In this document: positions 23,695 through 34,108 of the stretch, piece after piece
Numbering within the stretch: the stretch's first letter is position 1
How the letters are laid out: each line of letters begins with the position of its first letter
Assembly: GCA_034698045.1 (NCBI GenBank)
Contig: JAQGAU010000179.1
Location: 1-35,836, forward strand
Length of the DNA: 35,836 bases
Direction: 5' to 3'
Source: Paramacrobiotus richtersi
Lineage: Eukaryota > Tardigrada > Eutardigrada > Parachela > Macrobiotidae
Translations under genes and position numbers: made by a program
The notes under the pieces: model-generated
The model's input: the letters and a program-made list of their open reading frames with translations, nothing else
What the model was told of the DNA's origin: nothing
The model's database searches: none

Positions 23695-24493
23695 CTTAAG
23701 GGGAAAAAATACCCAGTGGGTACCGTTTTGAGTGGTTCGCTCAGATCCTGTTTTGCACGAAATCGCAGATGTGTATCGTTACCGCATATGGTACACATGA
23801 TAGCAAAGGTATTGCTCTGCCCTGTGATCAGGTCATTGTTTACCCGCAGCGCGCGCGCAGCCCACAACAAGTGTGTAAACAAAGAGCAGGTAAATAAGAA
23901 GAAAAGTCTCGATAAATTCAGCCGTGTATCAGACGTATGATTTCAAAACGGTATAAAATGTATTAAAACACAAGAAAGATTATTACACAAGCTTTTTCGA
24001 TTTTGTTGATTACGTAAAAAGTTATTGAATTTTGAATATTTTAAAATTCAATATATTTCGACACAATCGACAAAATCCAAAAAGCTTGTGTAATAACGTT
24101 TATTATCTTTTTATGCATTTTATAACGTTTTCAGATCATACTTTTGGTTCACGGCTGAATATCGAAACTTTTCTTGTTATTTACCCGCTCTTTGTTTACG
24201 CACCTGTTGTCGGCTGCGCGCGCGCTGCGGGTAAACAATGACCTGGTCACAGGGTAGAGCAATCCCTTTGCTATCATGTATACCATATGCGGTAACGACA
24301 CACATTTTCGATTTGATGCAAGAAATTGTGTTTCGGCATCACCCAAAACGGAACCCACAGGGTATTTTTTCACCTTAATACAGCCGTTCGCGCAAAGTAA
24401 GCAGTCTTTTTTAACCAGTTTTCCATCGTTTATCAATATTCATCCGGCCAGAGACACCTGCAATTAATATGAAGTCTCTGCTTTAAACCGCAG
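23695..24493 (+). pseudogene. SEC23: SEC23 copy C 'NAAVPQGG' exon, split by a TTAA element
   Basis: TTCTTTTGCAGC at 23684-23695 matches the acceptor and first base of the 13001-13119 exon of copy A. After the inserted element the exon resumes at about 24379 with TACAGCCGTTCGCGCAAA, then TCATCCGGCCAGAGAC, and ends at CCGCAG, 24493. The following donor is GC (CAG|GCTAGT) where copies A and B have GT. The exon is non-functional from both the insertion and point damage. Confidence 0.85.
23700..24374. mobile_element. 675-bp foldback element with TTAA target duplication
   Basis: Two arms of about 335 bp are inverted copies of each other and meet at an AT-rich centre (about 24020-24060, TTGAATATTTTAAAATTCAA). 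The tips are GGGGAAAAAATACCCAGTGG on the left and the complement of GGTGAAAAAATACCCTGTGG on the right. TTAA flanks both sides (23696-23699, 24375-24378), the target duplication of piggyBac-type transposition. The arms share the block ACCGCATATGGTA(C/T)ACATGATAGCAAAG. Similar open frames on opposite strands in the two arms are a by-product of the symmetry, not genes. The uninterrupted exon in copies A, B and D marks the empty site. Confidence 0.88.
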
Positions 24494-24531
24494 GCTAGTT
24501 TACGTATGGTAGTGCCACTAGTGCGGGAAGA

Positions 24532-24790
24532 CGTAAAGTGGTGGCTCTTTCCCGTGAAATTTTTAACTGCTGATATGGAATGGTTGAGAATGGTTTTATT
24601 ATTGATAGCCGTTGTTTTGATAACAAAATTCTGGTTATCATCACATCGGCAGATGATCGGCTCGATGTCGAAAAATGGTTTAAGTGTGTAAGTGAATAAA
24701 AGAAGTGATTCGCTGTGTTACAATAATATAATTAGCTGTACATATAAATAAGTCTAAAGAGAAGGCAGAAATACGTTTATTATTACATTT
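24532..24790 (+). pseudogene. Recurrent coding-like block 'U', copy 2
   Basis: Close match to 14641-15000, starting GTGGCTCTTTCCCGTGAAAT in both. One frame reads ENGFIIDSRCFDNKILVIIT, then SADDRLDVEKWFKCVSE and a stop; this copy preserves that segment best. A remnant of the third piece, NKSKEKAEIRLLL, lies near 24750. Family unknown. Confidence 0.5.
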
Positions 24791-24835
24791 ACTAGGTAAT
24801 AATAAAGCATTATTGAGCACGAGTCTTATGCTCAA

Positions 24836-25018
24836 TGTTCATTAACTGCTGGAATCGAAAATTGCAGTTGATTCCCCCAGCTTGGTAAGTAACGGTAAGC
24901 GAATAAGCCAAGACAGAGATTGCTGGGTTAATCGTAGAGAAGTGGCAGTAAAAAAAGTCTTCATTGCAAATCTTTATGGATCATAGTAAGAAAACTGCTG
25001 CGTCCAATCCCGCTTATA
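24836..25018 (+). pseudogene. SEC23: SEC23 fragments: first N-terminal exon and last C-terminal exon
   Basis: 24850-24893 reads LLESKIAVDSPSL before GGTAAG, matching 15025-15073. 24964-25018 (LQIFMDH, then eroded, SNPA without the stop) matches the last exon of copy A at 14490-14542. In copies A/B the order is last exon, U, first exon. Here the last exon lies after the first, so the junction is rearranged. Confidence 0.7.
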
Positions 25019-25129
25019 CTTCGATATTTTGCAGCTAAAATCTCTTGGTATTTTAATTTATGAGTCTCAAATCTGTCTTTTCAGCTTAACTGTGTAACGT
25101 TAACGGTTTCTTATGATACAACTAAGCGG

Positions 25130-25420
25130 TTCCTTCTGAGTCTCTCCCGCTCCGTATCGGTTGCGCAGGCGTGCTCTTTATCGCGAAATCTGCTGAGATT
25201 GAGATTGGTATGAGCATTTTCTGGTTGTTATCACATCGGGTAAATTAAATATTAGAAAACGGCTCAAGTTCTAAACGAATAAAAAAAAGTGTATAGTACT
25301 GCATACGAAGCAAAGGGGCCAGTTTGGCAGTAATAAACGAACGAAGTCGTCATTCAGCGCCGCGATTATGCTATGGGTTCAGCGTTGCTGACCACTGGTC
25401 ACTTTCTTGGCCGAAGATAA
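25130..25420 (+). pseudogene. Recurrent block 'U', copy 3 (very eroded)
   Basis: Matches U only in patches, for example TTCTGGTTGTTATCACATCG and CGATTATGCTATGGGTTCAG (compare CACTATGCCATGGTTTCAG in copy 1). No open frame survives. Confidence 0.4.
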
Positions 25421-25965
25421 AACTTCAGACAATGGTGTACCGTATCGATACTGACCGAATAAATGGTTGATGACAATAATTACGTTCCTGTCGTCTATTT
25501 TTCTAACAACAAGGTACGTGCGGTACGGTATGTACGCGCAAAGTGAAAATTAAAAGCGGTAAGAAGATGGCTTTCACGCGACCCACTAGTTTATTGCCCA
25601 TCGGTTGTTATTCCTTTTCCGTTTCAGTTAGCTAGTTATTCGGAAAACTGCTTTCTTACTTTTCATTACAATAAATCTACAGAAAAGACATAGGCAGATG
25701 GCGATTAATAGATCAGAGATGGATTCATTGGATTATAATGTTTTTATTTTGAATATTTATTGCTCATACGCGATCGCCGTACGTACTTGTTCATGAAGAC
25801 GTGAGCAGATGAATCGTAGAGAAGTGGCACGATGAGGAAAGGTATTGCAAGATTTCGCTACCATGGATCTTCTGTTGTTCTGCAAATAAATTTTGACAGT
25901 AGAATTGAATAAAATTTATCAGTTTTTGTATGGAATGTTTGGAAGTTTAATTCTCCATTCGGCAG

Positions 25966-26330
25966 CTTCCTCCACAGTATGCAGCCATGAGGGCATACGA
26001 GCGGCCAGCGGTGGTCCAGTTCACCACTATCATTACATTACCGGTAAGCACATACGGAATCATTTTAATTATTACAAACATAGTACCATAATTATTATAT
26101 CCGAGAAATGATTTGTTCATAGGTTTTTTCCGTTTAGGAATCGCTGCAAATGAGCCTGTCGATTTTGAACAAAAATGCTTCTGTTGGATTGATTGTACTG
26201 TATTTTGGCGAATGGTCCATGTCCATAAATTAGGCGCCCAGTTAATGCTGCACTTGAGGAATAAATCGCAAAATAAATTTAATGTATCGAAAATTCGCAT
26301 ACGCACAGATACGTACAGCGTTTTTTGCGG
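25966..26330 (+). pseudogene. SEC23: SEC23 copy D, N-terminal exons
   Basis: 25966-26043 (after GGCAG, before GTAAGC) is open throughout: LPPQYAAMRAYERPAVVQFT, TIITLP, like the SEC23 stretch '[28 protein letters not shown]'. The exon that should follow (FLFVVDTCM...) is absent. From 26138 (after CCGTTTAG) the next exon reads ESLQMSLSILNKNASVGLIV, then after a frame change RMVHVHKLGAQLM. A 181-codon frame covering 26113-26658 runs across this but is mostly out of the SEC23 frame. Downstream, ATTATTATCGAGGCTGTAAA matches copy C near 23050. Confidence 0.82.
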
Positions 26331-27305
26331 TGGAGAATTTCCGAATTTTGATAGCACTCACTTATATGAGCCACTCGCAGACTATGTATTGAAATGCATA
26401 TATGAACGTAGTGCAAGGGCTTATAAAAATTTAACTCTGGTGTTGAACTTCCACATCGCAAGTAAACCATTATTATTGAGTGAAATTAAAAGTAACGCAG
26501 CTGCTGCTATAGCGACTCTTCCTGTTCGTTTCGATGGGTTTGATAATGACAACCTTTTTTTTTTAATGTTTGAATCTCTCCAATTTCGTAGTGCTTCAAC
26601 GCCCTGGTCTTTTGGTAACCCAATTATTATCGAGGCTGTAAAGGTTACACATTACTGAGAGCATCCAAAGAAATGATAGCGTCGGCCGGTGTATTGGACC
26701 GTTTAAGTAGTATGAAGAGTAGTGTCGTGTCCGAGAACGGTACATGTATGTTGGGAACGCCGGGCGACAAATCCGAGCGAAAATGCGGCAATATGACGTG
26801 TACAGTACACCCAGTTGGGCGAATTTGGTATTACTAATATTGCAATGTTATTAATACTTCTACCAAATTCGCCTTGTTCTTCGACATCGCTCAAGGCGGA
26901 AAAACGTTAAGCAGCGCAAGTCTGTTTGGCTAAAAAGCAACTTGCTGCTGGTGGATTCAGTGATCTAGCGAACTTTGCTTCCATAAACTTTTATGAATTT
27001 GGATGTAAAACCTGTTGATTAGGAGTTCCTTTATGTCTCCGCACCAACGCTTTGAAACAAAAAAAAGTTTGTCATGTAATTTGATGTCATTGTCACATGT
27101 TACTATGTAATTACAGCACATACCAGTAACCAATTGCGTTTGAAACTGTCAGCCACTCTGCTACGATATCGTCGTGGTATATTTGTTGCTTCACCGCCGA
27201 TGACTGCCATTAAACGTTTGTAGCGTTCTAGTAAAATGATCCGCTCACAGAATCCTGTACTGTGATGTATTCTTTATGATACCCGAAGCCTTTTTTTCTT
27301 TGCAG

Positions 27306-27420
27306 GATAATGCAGCCGTACCGCTAGGTGGTCAGTTCTTCATCCAGTCCAGCTGTGCAAGATATGGCAGGATAGAGCCTTAATTCGAATTCTAAGACAA
27401 CGTCCATTTTAACTTGTAAA
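27306..27420 (+). pseudogene. SEC23: SEC23 copy D, fused remains of two C-terminal exons
   Basis: After TTTGCAG the sequence reads DNAAVPLGGQFFIQSS. It then jumps directly to the helical-domain exon (TGTGCAAGATATGGCAGGAT, matching TGTGCAACGATGGCTGGAT of copy A). A deletion has removed the end of one exon, the intron and the start of the next. Confidence 0.8.
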
Positions 27421-28116
27421 CACACGTCTTTATACGTTGACCTTGTTCAAAACCGTCCTGAAACTGGTATATCTTACTTAGTAATATATTTATAGCATTT
27501 CTGACGTGAGTGACATTGTTGGTATGAAATTATCGACATTTTTATCATCTTTTTTATCATGTTGTAACTGGATAGCTTATATATATCACTCTGATCCTTT
27601 TCACCCGTTTGCCCATGCTCCGCCACGTTGTGACGGAACAGGGCGGCTTTTAAGCGCGCTTCCTGCATCTCGAAAGTTAGCCATTCACAGAGCCTTCGAG
27701 TCAAGTGGTAACTTACGGACAGGTCAGTTTCGACATTTGTTTACAGTATTTTTCTTTTCATCCATTGTAGTGATTGATCAATTACCGTATTTTCTTAACT
27801 AAACGTCGCCCTTCGGAAGCGTAAAGGTCAAGCACAGCTTGTCTCATTTCAGAGTAGACAGTAATTGAAGAAATAATTGCCCTGAGTAATCACGCCGTAC
27901 ATTCAGAAATAATGTTTAATAAAACAAATACGTTATTATACGTATGTAATTTTCAACAGTAACTGTTTTCTAGTTTTGCGAATAAATTTATTATTAGCAC
28001 CTTAAGTAAGTCGGATGCGCTGAATCCAAATCTGTTGTCAGCAAAAATGTGCCTTGACGGCGTCACAGGGTTGCTCAGGGTAGTGACTCGAATCGGCAGG
28101 TATGCTCACGAATCCT

Positions 28117-28176
28117 GTAAACCTGCAGATCGTTATTGATCATCTGAAGAAACTTCCAGTATCCAACGTTTGCTAA
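28117..28176 (+). pseudogene. SEC23: SEC23 copy D, last exon remnant
   Basis: Reads VNLQIVIDHLKKLPVSNVC and a stop, matching VNLQIFMDHLKKLAVSNPA of copy A. The 5' half of the exon (ETAPPVLTDD) is lost and no acceptor is visible. Confidence 0.82.
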
Positions 28177-28239
28177 TTGCTACTAAAAAATGCTACTTGT
28201 TCTGATTTATGCGTTTCAGCTTAACGGTTTCTTGTATAG

Positions 28240-28520
28240 CCGTAGCGGTTCTTTTTGCTTTTTCCCGTGAAACTTTTAACTGCTGAAATTGAAACGGTGT
28301 GAGAATGGCTTTATTATTGATCGCTGCTGTTTTAGCAACAGCTTTTAGTTATAACTGCCTCGGCTCGATGTCAGAAAAAAATGAATGAAAGAAGCTGCTT
28401 ATTGAGCAAATTGCCATTGTTCAGTTTGTTACAGTATGTGGGCTCTATCCTACAGTGTCGACGTGCAGAGCAACGCTGGCAGCGCCGCCAGTGTGCTACG
28501 ATTTCTGCACTACTGACGGG
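28240..28520 (+). pseudogene. Recurrent block 'U', copy 4
   Basis: Begins GCTTTTTCCCGTGAAACTTT, like U copies 1 and 2, about 70 bp after the SEC23 last-exon remnant, in the same order as copy A. Sequence on to about 28620 also matches 25440-25500 (TAAATGGTTG and surroundings). Frames are broken. Confidence 0.45.
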
Positions 28521-28529
28521 TACCTTCCT

Positions 28530-29090
28530 GGTCGTCGCCCGTCGGTAAACCTGCACAATTGTATACCGTATGGTCCGTATCTATGCTGATGGGATAAATG
28601 GTTGTGGCAATCATATTATGTCCATTTCGAGATTTTTCTCAATTTAACATGCGGTATAAGTACGCGCATGCTCGATTGTGAATCCTTTTTCGCCTACTGA
28701 GCTTTCGTCCATACGTGACCGTGACATACGACCGGAATTTTACCGATTCATTTTTTTTCGTTACAAAATACATTCTCCCCTCATACTAACACCGAAAAAT
28801 ATGAATCCACTGCGAGAATATACGGCAGCTGAAAGGTGAACTTTTCAAATATTGTAAACATTTTACACAGATTACAACAAACAGAGGGAAAACAACAACA
28901 AAAAGCGGAAAAACTATCCCCTGTATAAACCGAAAAATTCGACACCTAATACTTAACTGTTACAAGCGATTAGCATAGTGACTAATCCAAATTAAACCTG
29001 ATTTAACAGTAATTGATAAGAGATAAAGAAATCAAACCAAACTCTCCCCACTTTCTAACCACACGATCCCGATTTCATTTCGCTTTTCCG
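28530..29090. other. No gene seen
   Basis: Non-coding DNA between the SEC23 array and the ORF at 29097-29891. No repeat or RNA signal is recognised. Confidence 0.4.
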
Positions 29091-29096
29091 CGACAC

Positions 29097-29891
29097 TTAC
29101 ATTCCACCACCTCCAGAACATCCTTCTCCCGTCCAGACATGTCGACGCGGACACCAACACCTTTCTCCAACTCCCGTCGCCCTACTCCGCGCTGGCAACG
29201 GGCAACGTGTACGACTCCGCCACGACGGTACATCACCCGGCCGTTTAACCCGCTCCGGCCGTTCCATCTCAAAATTAACCTGAACAGTCGGTTCGGGCGA
29301 CGAGTCCATCTCGATTGAAGCAGCAAGCGACTGCTGCAGATCAGGGAGATCGAGAACATGACCGAAACCCGTTGAAAACGGCGCACTACTGGCATCCGGA
29401 GACGGACAGCGTTCCGCGTAGTACAAGGGTAAATCCCGTTGGAGAAGTGTCGTCATCTGTTCGGCAGTCGCTGGAGGACGCGGGGGCCTTCGCGTTGCCG
29501 CTTCCATGCTGTGCAGGACGTTCTGTACCTTCTGGAGGTTGTTCAGATATCTGCGAGCGTGGAGTTGGCGTTGTTGATCGTTCATCAGCGGGAGACCAGT
29601 AGGAGCTGGCATCCAGGCTGTTGTGTTTTGTGCCAGAGTGTTTTGCATGGTTAGCAGTCGTTCCAGTTCGGAAGGGTGGTTTTTCGTTGTTTTGGCATCG
29701 GGCTGATCAGAAATACTGTCTGGGCAGGCAGGATGTAGGACAGATGAAGCGCGGGAACCAGATAAATTAGATAAGCGAGTTCGCGGAGGTTTCTCATCGG
29801 AATGCCAAAAATTCTGGATTGAAGTTTGACTGGTGGATGGATACGGTGTATCTGCGTCAGGAAAAGATGACTGAGAATAACTTGGATCCAT
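29097..29891 (-). CDS. Unidentified Ser/Pro-rich protein (264-codon ORF)
   Basis: The longest uninterrupted frame in the window. The first 90 residues are Ser/Pro/Thr-rich and probably disordered (SYSQSSFPDADTPYPSTSQT). Residues 90-150 could form helices (PSELERLLTMQNTLAQNTT; RRYLNNLQKVQNVLHSME). After that it is Pro/Arg-rich. No signal peptide, membrane segment or known domain is seen. The last 40 residues are Arg/Cys/Gly-rich and less protein-like. A perfect donor (GGAAT|GTAAGT) overlaps the apparent stop at 29097-29099, so the real protein may splice onward to another exon. The start at 29891 is the first ATG after AT-rich DNA. GC content is clearly higher than in the flanks, which supports real coding sequence. 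Confidence 0.6.
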   Translation of the reverse strand: MDPSYSQSSFPDADTPYPSTSQTSIQNFWHSDEKPPRTRLSNLSGSRASSVLHPACPDSISDQPDAKTTKNHPSELERLLTMQNTLAQNTTAWMPAPTGLPLMNDQQRQLHARRYLNNLQKVQNVLHSMEAATRRPPRPPATAEQMTTLLQRDLPLYYAERCPSPDASSAPFSTGFGHVLDLPDLQQSLAASIEMDSSPEPTVQVNFEMERPERVKRPGDVPSWRSRTRCPLPARSRATGVGERCWCPRRHVWTGEGCSGGGGM

Positions 29892-31084
29892 AACAGTTAA
29901 AAAACAATGAAAAACGATAAGAGATAGTATTATTAAACATCTAGATGATAAAATAATAAACGTGAACGTTAACGAACCGATTTTCCCAAGTATAATGCAG
30001 ACAAGTCACAACAAGCGATGATGTCACGAGTAGATCCGTCAGCCCAGCGCTGTATCAATGTGCAAATTGAACAGCTGAAGCCTGTGCAAGTGTGCATTTA
30101 TCATTGCGCATGCGGCCGAAGGCTAGGTGGCACATCGTACCGCCTAATTTTATTGTAAACGCTTCGCAGACAGATTCAGCTGCAGCACTTTATGAATTTC
30201 TACGTAACTTTCGGGTAATTACATTAAAAAGGATGCTGCATATTTAATCCTTAATTCAGGCTTTCAGGTCGATATCAACACGTTACAATGAGCACGAAAA
30301 GTTATGATGCGGCCAAAAAGACACATACCTATGTACTATCATTAGGAAAGCATCGGTTCATTTTTTGAAAAATTTTGTCTAATGAAAACGAAAAATCTAC
30401 GTTTTGGTAGGGGAAGTTTTAACTGTGTTTGTTCCCGTTGCATGAACTGTACGGTTAGCGCGTAAAATCCTTACATGTCTGCTGTCAGATGCGCACTAGT
30501 TGTGCAGTTTTACTGAAGCCGATTCATTCTAAATCCGTAGCTGACGTTGTAAAAGTTAAAAATGCAGCGCACATCCAGATCTGCATATCAAAACAGATCT
30601 AGACCGAAATAAATTCCCAGCAGCCTTCAACCCATCCAACGTCCATTTAAAACATTAGTTTGGGCTATAGAAATATTTCCTAACAATACAGTCATGTATC
30701 ACGTCCGAGTACTGCCGAGATTGTCACTGCATTATTGTTTTCTCGTCGTCTGCCAGCACAGCGCTTCACATAATAGTGTCGCAGATTCCGAAGAGTGACC
30801 TTTTCCCGCAATATCATGATAGTTTTTGTGTTGGTCTTGCACATAGAAAACAGTACGAGTATGGTCAAAGATTGTCGCTTGAAGGCCGGTAGCGCCCGCC
30901 GGCAAATGTGGACCGAGAATGGAACACGAGGCTGAAGGATACAGAAAACGATAGCGGTTTAAAACCGGCCTTGCTACCGAGTTCTAACTCCTAAGATAAA
31001 AACAAAAGCGTTTTCGGTAATAAGTAACCATGAAGTAGACCGCAAAATACCACTATAAAGCCCTAACAAAAACGAACCCGGAGT
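29892..31084. other. No gene seen
   Basis: About 1.2 kb of intergenic DNA. It would contain the upstream region of the 29097-29891 ORF and the 3' end of the pseudokinase gene. No repeat or gene is recognised. Confidence 0.4.
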
Positions 31085-32693
31085 TCATATCAGATATTCA
31101 TTAACACGAACACTGGCCGCTGAGAAGATCTGATGTGCCAGCAAATCGGTCGCCGTCGGCCGCTGTTTGGCACTCCGCATAAAGCACCTCTCGGCGAAAT
31201 CCCGGTACACATGTGACAGCCTGTAATGCACTTCAGGATAGCCACCATCACTCAGGAACTTCATCACCGTCTCCGGCGCAGTCTCATCATCCACATTCAA
31301 TTCCCGTTTCTGCAGTGGGCGTGTCTTATTCCTCACCAGCACCGTCTTCCCCGTATAGTACGCCATATCCAGGAAAATCACCCCGACACTGTACACATCG
31401 CTCCTGGCTGATACAGAGAACTCTGGCACGATCGTCTCATCATTCTCCAGTGCGTAGAGATACTGGGCGAATTCCGGGGACATGTAACGCGCGGCTTCCT
31501 TGAACGGTGCGAGATTGCTGGCTTGAGTGGACTGCGGATCGAACATGAAAGATTCATCTAAACCGGAGATTTTGATGGTGCGGTACGTGCCCAGTGAGTC
31601 GTCATCGGCTAGCATGAGTTTACGCGGCTCCAGATGGAGATGTTTAATACGGTGGGAGTGTAAATATTCCAGTCCGAGTAGTATTTGTTTGAGATAGTCC
31701 AGGCAGAGTGTGCGCGGAAGGTCGGTTTTATGGAGAAGCCGATATAGGTCACCACCTGTTAGAAATAAAGTGCGTGTTAAACAAATAAAATATCAAACGT
31801 TTGAGCGGTGCTGGTCAACCGCTAATGTATCGACTATCTACCGAAGTACCGTCGGCAGAGGACGCTCATACGCTTCACCAGTAAGTACGTATGTATATAT
31901 GTGATGCAACGGTAAAAGTTGTTCCATGCAAAATTACCGGATTTTCGATATTTTAGCTTGAAATTGAGGCTGTATGCGTACGCCTTTCAGTTGCTTATAG
32001 ACATACTTACTTATAAATATACTTAAAGTATATATAAATATACTTACAGTAAATTTATATATACTTTATATATTCTTTATATATACTTTGTAGTAACTTT
32101 TGTAAGTTTACCGGCTCGGAAAACTTCTTTCTCGATACATACGAAATGTATGCAGTGCACTGAACAAAGTTTTCGGTCTGTTAGATTGTACAAAAATTTA
32201 AAGGAACTTTCGTTTCGGCTTCGGATAATCAAAACTGATAGTCTATCTGTAATTAAGTCTGTCAGTGGAAAGTGTAAAAGAATGCCTTATCTGTTATCCA
32301 ACGCGCACAGTAAGTATGTCTGAATCTTGATCTTCCAGACTTTGAAGCATGTAAATCACATATACACATACCTGGAAAAAATTCCATAACCAGTAGCGCT
32401 TGGGGAGCCGAGTCTTCCGGCACAAGCATATGCTTGAAGAATCCATCATAATACTGGACAACATTGGAATGTTTGAGGGCGTACAAGGGCTGCCACTTTT
32501 CCTCCCGGATGTCGCAGAAGGCTTTGGCAACGCCGGGAACAAGATCTTCCAGATATTTGATCTGTTTGGCAATAACGTGCATCCGCTGGCCATTCTGTAT
32601 GTAATCGGCCACGTGTAAAGTGGCAAACTGACCACGGTAGAACGTCCCAACCGGCTTCAAAATCGAGGTGGTTTGCACCGTTTTTTTCGGCAT
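31085..32693 (-). CDS. STE-like protein pseudokinase, two exons, 330 residues
   Basis: Exon 1 is 32372-32693 and exon 2 is 31085-31755. A 616-bp intron has donor G|GTATGT and acceptor CTAACAG, and the join is in frame (VMEFFPGGDLYRLLHK). The protein is essentially one kinase domain. The Gly-rich loop is weak (PVGTFYRGQFATLHVAD). The VAIK-type lysine is present (HVIAKQI). A helix-C region (REEKWQPLYALKHSNVVQYY) is followed by the hinge and an LEYLHSH helix. The HRD motif reads HLH (KHLHLEPRKLML; no catalytic Asp, Lys or Asn) and DFG reads GLD (IKISGLDES). The activation-segment end is normal (ARYMSPEFAQY), as are SDVYSVGVIFLDM and the C-lobe Arg (SAKQRPTATDLL). It resembles MEKK/STE11-STE20 kinases, but the lost catalytic residues predict an inactive, scaffold- or regulator-type protein. 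It looks intact, so it is probably a gene rather than a pseudogene. Confidence 0.85.
32000..32100. repeat. TATATAAATATACTT repeats in the pseudokinase intron
   Basis: About 100 bp of degenerate ATATACTT(A/T) repeats at the middle of the intron. Simple low-complexity DNA. Confidence 0.6.
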
Positions 32694-33101
32694 TGTTTGA
32701 TGAAAATTTAACTATCAATCCGTGGAAATGGTCCAAATAATTAAAAAGTATAAACAAGGAACATTGTCAAGCTGTGATATATAAACTGCGAGGAATAAAC
32801 ATGCAAAAAATTATAAGATATCGATTTTTCGAAGGGTTTAATCGAGAAATTTTCCGGACAAAAAATGACGCGTTACGGTTTCTGGTAAATGTTTCACTGA
32901 AGAAAGTTCCATTCCGATGAGTGTTGTGCAATTCAATCGCGCGATAACATTGAATATTGACATTCGTAACGGTGCAGGTGCAGTAACAGCGATAAGACGT
33001 TGATTCACCTTTTTATTGTTTAAAAACTGCTCGTGTACCCAGACAGATTGTTGACTGTGCAAGCACACGATAAGATAACATGTGTTGTAAAAATGGATCC
33101 A

Positions 33102-33611
33102 ATTATTACGTCAACATTTCTGTGTGAGTGTTCCGGTTCACGAACAATCTGCCGAACATGAATTTTATGCTAAACTGTGGAAAAATGTTGTTTTCCATAT
33201 ATATTACACATGTTACGGTATCGCTATATATATACGCGTTAACGATCTCGCTGTTGACTGATATACCATGTCGATGACCTTTCCATTAATTGTAAGGACG
33301 GCATGGTATTCGTTCTTTTAAGATGTGGAATAAATAGTGAATGAAAGTTCGGGCATACAGTTTCAAATAGCCAAAAAAATTCTGACATTACAGAACTGAA
33401 CGTTGTCATTCAAACACGTCATATTGATTGTATGTGTTAATGTATATATGTACAATTGTGCAATGAACAGATGCAGCCCGTATCGTGTCACTGCTCTACC
33501 AAACCACCTATACATGTTGTGATGATACGGTATGGTAGCGTAAGTTTCGTCCATCAAGACCGAAAAAAGCGAACTTTTTCGCTGTTTTGACTGACTTTAT
33601 TCTAATATGTC
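33102..33611. repeat. 510-bp tandem duplication, unit 1
   Basis: Begins ATTATTACGTCAAC and matches unit 2 (33612-34108) along most of its length: AATCTGCCGAACATGA, TTACGGTATCGCT, TCATTCAAACACGTCAT, GACCGAAAAAAGCGAACTTT. Each unit ends with the hairpin AGCGAA-CTTT-TTCGCT. Divergence is substantial, so the duplication is not recent. No gene is recognised in either unit. Confidence 0.82.
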
Positions 33612-34108
33612 ATTATTACGTCAACCTGTCCATATTATCAATATTGTGGGTTTTCCAGTTCAGTAATAATCTGCCGAACATGATTTTTGTGTTAAACTGT
33701 AGAAAAGTTTTGCTGTCATTACACGCGTACGTATTACGGTATCGCTGATTATATAAATAAACGTAAACGATCATCTCATTACTATTGACTATTATTCTCA
33801 TGTTCATTTCACTAATGACGGTTTATTCATTCTCTCGAAATGTAGAACAAATGGTGAATGAAAGGTTTCGGCATATCAAAAATGTTCAAAAGTCAGCCTA
33901 CAAAAACTATGTATTAGAGAACTTGTCATTCAAACACGTCATCGTGACTAATGTGCATTGGAAAGGGCAGATTATGCCATTGCTCTACGAAACCATCTAT
34001 ACATGCTGTTGTTGAAACGGCATCGCATGAGTTTCGTCAATTATGACCGAAAAAAGCGAACTTTTTCGCTGTTCTACCGGACTTATTTTTAGTGTGTCAT
34101 TTTTGCTT
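33612..34108. repeat. 510-bp tandem duplication, unit 2
   Basis: Second unit, directly abutting the first in the same orientation. It contains a short frame (33785-34015) that has no equivalent open frame in unit 1, so it is unlikely to be coding. Confidence 0.82.

Noticed and set aside
23689..24436. Two similar ORFs (83 and 95 codons) on opposite strands
   Set aside because: Their similarity is explained by the inverted arms of the TTAA foldback element. Each is interrupted relative to the other and shows no domain.
26113..26658. 181-codon plus-strand ORF
   Set aside because: It crosses a SEC23 copy D exon mostly in the wrong frame, with only RMVHVHKLGA in the SEC23 frame. It is a by-product of a frameshifted pseudogene.
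29013..29395. Overlapping plus and minus ORFs of about 100 codons
   Set aside because: Shadows of the GC-rich 3' end of the 29097-29891 ORF, with Arg/Pro-rich composition from the other frames.
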